DNA from: Isoetes taiwanensis
Taxonomy: Eukaryota > Streptophyta > Lycopodiopsida > Isoetales > Isoetaceae
DNA length: 64,000 bases
NCBI GenBank assembly: GCA_021234155.1
Contig: JAJEKV010000344.1
Coordinates: 232,793 to 296,792 of the forward strand
Direction: 5' to 3'
Below, piece by piece: positions 57,865 through 64,000 of the stretch (its first letter is position 1; every line of letters begins with the position of its first letter). Made by a program: the position numbers and the translations under genes. Under the pieces are notes generated by a model that saw nothing but the letters and a program-made list of their open reading frames with translations, was not told the DNA's origin and did no database searches.

Positions 57865-58035
57865 GCTTGGAGAATGTAAACCTGTGTAAACCTGTATAAA
57901 CCTGTTATGTCAGATTATCAGAAGTTGTACTAGACTTGCCAAGATCATCTGATTTGCTTGGAGACTGTAAACATCTATAAACCTGTTATGTCAGATTATC
58001 AGAGGTTGTACTAGACTTGCCAGGACTTGTAGCAG
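57865..58035 (+). repeat. Tandem duplication of ~88 bp after transposase copy 3
   Basis: The unit GCTTGGAGA[A/C]TGTAAAC, ATAAACCTGTTATGTCAG and GTTGTACTAGACTTGCCA occurs twice, with TGTAAACCTG sub-repeats in the first. Confidence 0.85.
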
Positions 58036-58119
58036 AATTAGAGTTAGATCAGGAAATCAGTATACTTAGGAATTAAATATTCATCACAAAAACATTCGAC
58101 ATAATCTGTCACAAATTTA

Positions 58120-58347
58120 ACATTAATTAACATATTACCCTAAATAACTAGACCTCAAAAAAAAAAACTTCACATGGATCGCTACATGGACATCCCATGG
58201 ATCGCTTTTATGGACCGCTACGTGTTTGATGACTTGGCTCATTGAATGCCGACATGGACCGGCCACTTGACCGCCACATGGATTCAACAAGTTAACTCAA
58301 CAAGTTGTAAGTTAACTTAATTGTTAACCTATAAACTTTAAATATAA
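58120..58347 (+). repeat. Satellite unit left of the Helitron nest (shortened)
   Basis: Blocks shared in order with 63324-63860 are TTAACATATTA..CC, an A-run with CTTCACATGGATCGC, TTTGATGACTTG, CATTGAATGC[C/T]GACATGGA, GACCGGCCACTTG, ACAAGTTAACT and CAAGTTGTAAGTTAACTTA. Homology stops at AATATAA (58347), where the Helitron-related sequence begins. Confidence 0.75.
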
Positions 58348-59029
58348 TCTAGTGGCGGTGCTACCGCTGTGGCATATATTGCAAGCTCAGAAATGTTTTG
58401 GCCAAAATTAGAAAAGCGTGTAGCATGATAATCCAACTTCTTTAAGTTTTGTAACCAAGCCCAGCATTGCTGGGCTACATTTGGACCCTATTAATGACCA
58501 ACAAACACAGTGGAAACGTAGCGAGGACCTTTAAAGGATTTTCAATATTAGAGGGTTAAATTAAGGTGCCTTGCATTGCTAGGCATAAGCTAAAAACCTA
58601 TAAATGATAAGCCAATGATATTATTAAGGTTCAATTAGCTATCTGCTTCTATGCCTCAATTTAAGCTTTGATTCAATTGCTATAAGAATCCGATTATACT
58701 ATTGAAGTGTTCTTTGAAAAATCTTCTTATCTAGTCAGCAATAGTCCTCAAATGTATCCTCAAATGTATTATAGACAATAACAACATTCTCCTTTGCTGA
58801 AGTCCCAACTGTACTATTATAGTCATGTTAATAGTCTAGTTTATTTGAGTTATGGCAACATACAATCAACTTATGTTGCATAGGAGCAGTTATTTTTTTA
58901 TTTTCTTTAGATTCAACAAAAGAGTATTGTTTAAGCAAATTCGCCATTATCTATCGAGTATAAGATAGACTTCTATTGTCTAAGGGCAAAACGCGTTCAA
59001 ATATATGCTTCAAATCCTAAAGGTAGATG

Positions 59030-59400
59030 TTAAAGTACTTGAGCAAAATGCCTTCAAATGTATGCTTCAATTCCTAAAGGCAAATGCTTTAATTCCTAAA
59101 GGTAAATGTTCAAAGTGATTCCTAAAGGTAAATGTTCAAAGTTATTCACTGATAAGATTGTTAACATGTGTGATAGAACTTTGCTAACTTGTTTGTATTT
59201 TATTGCTAATGTTAAGATGTGTGATAGAACTATTGCTAACTTCTTTGTATTTTATTGCTGATGAATCAACAGTATTGTTAATATTTATATACATTTTTGG
59301 TCCTTCTCAACTTGTTGTATTCCTATGCTTAGCTTGTTGACAAAAAAGCCGAGGTATATTGCTTAGCTTGTTGACAAAAAAACCGAGGTATATTGAGTAG
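59030..59400 (+). repeat. Short local tandem duplications
   Basis: Three separate duplications follow one another: AATTCCTAAAGGCAAATG / GATTCCTAAAGGTAAATG (59070-59135), GTGTGATAGAACT..GCTAACTT plus TTTGTATTTTATTGCT (59168-59258), and TAGCTTGTTGACAAAAAA.CC with GAGGTATATTG (59331-59396). Confidence 0.85.
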
Positions 59401-59939
59401 CTTTGATCGTAGATAACTTATGGTCTTACAATGGGGCATCAAAAATTCCCACCTTGAACAATACAAATAACCACAACGGAATTCAGTGCATTAACAATAG
59501 TCTTTTGTTTTATAATAAGCATATATTCGCAAATTTAAAACCAGTTTTGCATACAATTATGCCTTTCAAGATCATGTCAACAAAAAAATGTTTTTTGTCA
59601 TCCCATTCCAATGCATATGGAAGAAATTCCTTCTTAGCAAACTCCTGAAGAATGAAAAACCTGCATGACATGTTTCCAACTATCTATAGCATTTAAGTTT
59701 CATGAAAAGAATGCGAAGCATTTAAGTTTTATGAAAAAAATTGCAAGCTTTTAACTGCCGAGAATGCAGCATAAAATTGTTGGTTGGAGTCTTTTGAGGG
59801 CAAATCTCTGGTATCACCATCTGCCATATCAATTTCTGGGCACCAAAACTGCCCTTAAATACTGTTTTGTTTCAAGCTCCTTCAAAAGCATCTTCTACAT
59901 TATTCATAGATTTTACACTGCCTTCCTAAAAGTAGCTAT

Positions 59940-60460
59940 CCAAAAGCATCTTCTACATTATGCATAGATTTTACACTGGCTTCTTAATAGTAGAGTTTCC
60001 TTCAATGGAATGGCTTTGTCCAATGCTTCTATATAGGAGATTTTCGGCCAGTTGCATGCATAAAGCATATCCATAACACAAAGGTGTGCACGCCCTGATT
60101 AAAGCAAGGGAATGTTGCAACAAGAAAGCATATTCGTTCGCCCCACTCTGTATGGATTGAAAGAAGCAAAGGTTTGTTCTTCGAAGCTTAGTGGCTGCAA
60201 ATTTTAATGGACAAAATCTCCATGCATCTTCTACATTATGCATAGATTTTACACTGGCTTCCTAAAAATAGCTACTCAAAAGCATCTCCTACATACATAG
60301 GCTTCTTAAAAGTAGAGTTTTCTTCAATGGGATGCTTTGAAGGCTTTGTCTTATGCTTCTACATAGGTGATTTTCAACTGGTTGCATGCATAAAGCATAT
60401 CCATAAAACAAAGTGTGCACGCCCTGATTAAAGCAAGGGAATGTTGCAACAGTTGGTTAA
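59940..60460. repeat. Duplicated ~200-bp segment inside the outer Helitron
   Basis: The stretch TTATGCATAGATTTTACACT through GTTGCATGCATAAAGCATAT, ACGCCCTGATTAAAGC and AAGGGAATGTTGCAAC occurs at 59955-60121 and 60235-60452. A third partial copy of its start lies at 59898. On the minus strand the unit is open in part (LQHSLALIRACTPLCYGYAL), which might be a duplicated gene fragment of unknown identity. Confidence 0.8.
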
Positions 60461-61080
60461 TATTAAAGTAGGACATATTCTAAGCCTCCAGAAATGCATA
60501 TGTTGGAATGTCTGCTCCAGTAGCTGAAGCAATTACACTGTTTTATTTATGATAATGAACCAGCTACAGTCACCACGCTAAATTTTCTATACTAAGGCAT
60601 TACAAAAAATTAACACAGAGCCCACCACTGTTCCAATAAAAAACATTGACTGTTCAACGCCACTTTTCAAAGTCTAATGCATGCATTTGAAGCCATCAAA
60701 TACCGTGTCCTTGCGAGAGGTGAACGTTCAAGGAAGGCTCCTAGAAAAGCATGATTGACCTCAGAGAAGCAAAAGTGATCAATATTGATCTCGGCCTCCA
60801 TGGCAAAGTTGCAAGATTGGGTATGCTTTAGAACCACGAAATCAGGTAATCAATAATGATCTCGGGGTCTTTATGGCGGGGTTGCAAGCTTAGGTAAGCC
60901 TCGTAAATACAAAATCTAGATAATCATAAATCGGAAACAACCTGCTCTATTTTAAATCCATCCTATGCATCCACCCCGAGCTCTTCATAAACCGCATCAA
61001 ATGGGTGCCATCAATGTAACCTAACACGATTTGTAAGTTGGTGGAATCAGCCAAATTTGTTTTGCCACCTTAAAAAACGA

Positions 61081-61344
61081 TTATGTAACTGATTCATGCA
61101 ACTTACTTACGGCTGCAGCTTCATAGCGAAGATCTACCCATTTGATATGGCAAAACCTGGAAAATAGAGGATCATCTTTCCGCATATCCTGCTCTCTGAC
61201 CTCTCGTAATAGCTCATATGCTTTAAAAGCCCGTTTTCTTAGCTTTGCTGGATCTCTAAACACAATATCCAGCTTCCACGCCAAAAAATCCTCAGTGTCA
61301 AATCCGGTAAATAATGTTCTACAGACTGTTGGATGCAATAGCAA
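61081..61344 (-). pseudogene. Captured gene fragment, unidentified, near the outer Helitron 5' end
   Basis: The minus-strand frame reads FTGFDTEDFLAWKLDIVFRD, PAKLRKRAFKAYELLREV, REQDMRKDDPLFSRFCHIKW and VDLRYEAAAVSKL. Composition and charge pattern are those of a helical globular protein, not of a repeat. I cannot name it. It begins about 150 bases inside the Helitron 5' end, the usual place for captured exons. There is no in-frame ATG near the start. Confidence 0.4.
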
Positions 61345-61489
61345 ACAGCTTGTGCCTTGTCTTAGCGAAACCCTAAGAAACCCTAAGTCACAAAAGAAAA
61401 GGGCAAGATGATGCCACGTGGCCTGATTGAATCTAAGCCGCCAAATCTAGGGCTGGGTCCAACACTTACACTATAACATTATTATAATA

Positions 61490-63320
61490 CTAGTAATGGT
61501 GCCCAGCGTTGCTGGGCAAATGTTGGGAACATTTGTGGATGGAAACCTATTCAGCTCAGACTCATTTTTATACATCTAATATAATAGAAACCAAGTCCAT
61601 CATTGCTAGGCTATAAGAGGTTTTTTGGCATTTGATAACCTTCCCTTTGCCTCTATCCTCCGCATATCCCTTTTTCCCGCTTTTCTTACACACTTTTCCC
61701 TTTTTTATTTTCTCCCCTGCACATTTACTTTTCTTTTCTCCTTTTTTTTTTTACCCTCTTTCCCTCCTCCTCTTTTTTCTTCCTTTTCTCCCTTTCCTCT
61801 CATTTTTCCCTTTCCTTTCCCTTTTCCTTTTGACTACTTTTTTCCCTTTTCACCCTTTCTCCACCCTTCCCATTTTTCTCATGATCTTTTTCCCTTTTCC
61901 TTTTCCCATTCCTTTTGCTTTTCTTTTCCCCTTCCCTTTCTCATGCCCTTTTGCATTCCCTTCTTTCCCCACCTTTTTTATGTTTTCTTTTCCTTTCCCT
62001 CACCCTCTTCTTTTTATCCATGTCTTTTTTCCAATTTTCTTCTTCTTTTTTCTCATGCCTTTTTTCCTTTCCTTCCCCCTTTCCGCCCCTTTTTCCTTTT
62101 CCCTTCCTTCTTTTTTTTCATCATTTCCCCACCCTTTTCCATTTTTCCCTGTGGCTCCTTTTCCCTTTCCTTCCCTTTTTCCTTTTTTTCCCATGTATTT
62201 TCCTTTCCCTTTTTTCCCTTTCCCTTTCCCTTTTCTTCCGCTTCTTTCCTTACCCCTCTTCCCCTTTTCCCTCGCCTTTATTCCCCTTCTTTTTTCTTTT
62301 TCTTTTCCCTTTCCCCATGCTCTTTTTCCTTTTTATTTTACCTTTTCCTCAATTCTTTTCCTCTTCCAATTTTTTTCCAGGTTCTTTTCCCTTCCCTCTT
62401 TCCATTTTCCCTCCTTATTCCTCGTGTTCTTTTTTCTTTCCCTTTCCCTTTTCGGGCCCCATTTTTTTCCTTTTCCTTCTTTTTTTTTCATCCTTTTTTC
62501 TTTTTTTCCATGCCCTTTTCCGCTTTCCTTTCCAACCTTTTTTTTTTCCTTTTCCTTTCCATTTTCCTACACACCTTTTTCCTTTTTCCTTTTCCATTTT
62601 TTCACTTTTTTCATACGCCCTTTTTTTCCCTCCTTTTCCCACCCTCTTCCCCTTTTCCTTTTCCTTTCCTATTCCATGTTTTTCTCGTTTCTTTTTTGCT
62701 TTTCCCCTTTCCCCTTTTTCCATCTTTTTTCCCTTTTTTTTTCCTTTTCTCTACCCTTTTCCTCTTCTCGTGCCACTTTCTCCTTCCTCTCTCATTTCCC
62801 CCCTTTCCTCATGCCTCTTTTCCTTTTCGCCTCCTTTTTCCCCTTTCTATTTTCCATGCCCTTTTTTTTTCCTCTCTCCATTATTCTTATCTTCCTTTTT
62901 TCCTTCCACAATTCTTTTCATCTTCACATTTTTTTCCGTTGTCCTTTTTTTCTTCCTTTTTCCTCCCTTCCTTCCCTTTTCTTTTCCCTTATTCTTTCCT
63001 CACCCTTTCCCCTTTTCCTTTTTTTCATAGTGTCTTTTTTCCCTTCCTTTTTCTCCTTTCTTTTCTTTCCCTTTTTTCGTGCTCTTTCCCTTCCTTTTTC
63101 CTTCCTCCTCCGCTTTCCCTTTACCCGCGGCCTTTTTGCCTCTCACTTTGCTCCTTCTTTCTCTGCCATTTTCCCTTCCTTAAGAGATCGCAGCATGGCC
63201 AATCATGGTGGTGGGAAGTTGTGCGATAAACTCGCCTTCTAAAATGCAATCGACGACATCTCAACTATCTAAAATTAGGGTTTGATGCAAGATATACGCT
63301 TAAAACTTTATAATATAAGA
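61490..63320 (-). mobile_element. Inner Helitron, 1.83 kb, minus strand
   Basis: On the minus strand it starts A|TCTTATATTATAAAG at 63320. It ends with hairpin GCCCAGC-AAC-GCTGGGC (61517-61501), seven bases (ACCATTA) and CTAG|T at 61490. The hairpin and its spacing match the 3' end of the Helitron at 29353-29379, with ACCATTA against ACCGTTA. It is flanked by A and T as expected. The outer Helitron sequence reads continuously across it (TCA|TATTATAATAATG). It encodes no protein; most of its length is a pyrimidine tract. Confidence 0.75.
61640..63182. repeat. Pyrimidine-only tract of 1.5 kb with CATGCCC punctuation
   Basis: About 1540 bases on the plus strand consist almost entirely of C and T (TTTTCCCTTTCC type). 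The rare purines are concentrated in CATGCCC, CATGT, CGTGC and CACCC phrases roughly every 50-100 bases (61941, 62053, 62190, 62306, 62508, 62810, 62856 and others). This suggests an expanded degenerate minisatellite rather than random bias. Very long ORFs are open in all three plus frames (up to 536 codons of Phe/Pro/Ser/Leu) because TAA, TAG and TGA cannot arise; none is credible. The tract makes up most of the inner Helitron. Confidence 0.9.
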
Positions 63321-63323
63321 TGA

Positions 63324-64000
63324 TTAACTTATAAATTAAATATATTAACCTTAATAACCAGCGACAAAAAAACTTTTACTTGTCCACATATACTTCCAAA
63401 TGCACATGGACTCCACATGGATCGCCATATGGACCGCCATGGGCTATCGAGATGCCATGCCACATGGATCATATGGACCGCCACTTCTACCAGGATGACT
63501 AGGATGGGTGATGATGACTAGGATGGCATAACACGTTTGATGACTTGCCTATTGAATGCTGACATGGATCATTACTGACTACCACATGGATTATTTGATA
63601 TGGACCGGCCACTTGGATCGGGCATGATGACAATATGTGATGATGACTAGGATGGCATAACACGGTTTGATTGCCACGTGATGATGACTTTTGGCACTTG
63701 ACTGCCTACTTGACTGCCACATGGACTAACAAGTTAACTTTATCAAGTTGTAAGTTAACTTATTTGTTAACTTTATAAACTTACAATATAACATACAACA
63801 TTAACATTAACTTGTACTAAAGATTAATATATTAACTTAACATTAACATATTAACCCAAACATCTAGCCCAAAAAAAAAAAAAAAAAAAAAAACAACATT
63901 GTCCACATGGCATCACGCGGTATGATGACATGGCATGATGATGTGGCACATGCATTTTGATAGATACACAAATTTTCTTCAAACAAATAATATGGCATAT
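63324..64000 (+). repeat. Satellite units right of the Helitron nest
   Basis: One unit runs from about 63335 to 63825. A new one starts at 63826 with AATATATTAAC, TTAACATATTAACCC, an A24 run and CCACATGGCATCACGCGG, so the period is about 490 bp. Internal motifs are CACATGGATCGC, ATGGACCGCCA, GATGATGACTAGGATGGC (three times), GACCGGCCACTTGG and AAGTTGTAAGTTAACTTAT. Runs to the window edge. Confidence 0.7.

Larger units (their letters stand above)
58448..63323 (-). mobile_element. Outer Helitron, minus strand, interrupted by the inner Helitron
   Basis: On the minus strand the 5' end is A|TCA at 63323-63321, where the inner Helitron interrupts. It resumes at 61489 as TATTATAATAATGTTATAG. The next ~90 bases match the 5' end of the Helitron at 26237 (ATGATGCCACGTGGCC, TAGGGCT[C/G]GGT). 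A 3' hairpin, GCCCAGC-AAT-GCTGGGC (58475-58459), is followed after the same 7-base spacing as in the other two by CAAA, where CTAG is expected, so the terminus is mutated if this is the end. Without the inner insertion the length is about 3.05 kb, close to the 3.14 kb of the 26-kb element. A second decayed hairpin lies at 58570. No RepHel protein was seen. Confidence 0.5.

Noticed and set aside
58349..58367. CTAG with hairpin GCGGT-GCT-ACCGC as the main 3' end of the outer Helitron
   Set aside because: The hairpin is short and only two bases from CTAG, and the adjoining base is not the expected one. I prefer 58448 on spacing, while noting that satellite homology stops at 58347.
61625..63242. 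Three plus-strand ORFs of 371-536 codons, the longest in the window
   Set aside because: They are Phe/Pro/Ser/Leu strings in all three frames of a pyrimidine-only tract, where stop codons cannot occur. There is no domain and no normal composition.

Overview
The window looks like repeat-rich nuclear DNA of a land plant with a large genome. The support is a CP12 fragment, an Ole e 1-type secreted protein gene with a plant-sized intron, PPR fragments, Helitrons, plant-type LINEs and GT-AG introns. A fern or another non-seed plant would fit, but that is an inference and nothing seen decides it. Only one near-complete host gene is convincing: the Ole e 1-like gene at 43.8-44.4 kb on the minus strand. 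Almost everything else is transposable-element debris, tandem repeats or gene fragments, and most coding stretches carry stops or frameshifts.

Layout. 0-8.8 kb: a 2-kb segment at the left edge recurs at 6.7-8.8 kb, and each copy opens with an exon of the same transposase-like gene; a candidate MULE-like element (2.86-3.76 kb) lies between them. 9.8-18.6 kb: arrays built on GTGGTG / CACCACATGTGGTG, an unassigned spliced ORF (10.6-11.7 kb), and a second transposase copy on the minus strand (16.2-19.1 kb). 19.9-20.3 kb: an inverted array of palindromes. 21.9-22.2 kb: a CP12 5' fragment. 24.4-26.0 kb: a dispersed hairpin element interrupted by a 1.1-kb LINE-type insertion with a 17-bp target-site duplication. 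26.24-29.38 kb: a bounded Helitron carrying captured exons, including a PPR piece. 30.2-38.3 kb: two elements sharing a hairpin-plus-promoter-like 5' end, one with a 51-bp flanking duplication. 42.4-44.4 kb: a LINE reverse-transcriptase fragment beside the Ole e 1-like gene. 45-50 kb: a hairpin, a tRNA-derived SINE, a PPR relic and a ~1-kb duplicated repeat. 52.5 kb: an almost perfect fold-back element. 53.7-57.7 kb: a third transposase copy. 58.1-64 kb: a satellite interrupted by two Helitrons, one inserted three bases inside the 5' end of the other, with a 1.5-kb pyrimidine-only tract in the inner one.

The most unusual content is the transposase family. It has three dispersed decayed copies plus a fourth partial one at the left edge. 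They share a trail of motifs (NTRVSP, CCC-x-HH, a Cys/His exon, SDD-x2-HD, WNFFGSNHGKG-x-HDG and a C-terminal EGIYY domain) that points to a DDE-type, KDZ-like transposase. The nested Helitrons come second. All family assignments were made by eye from translations, with no database search.
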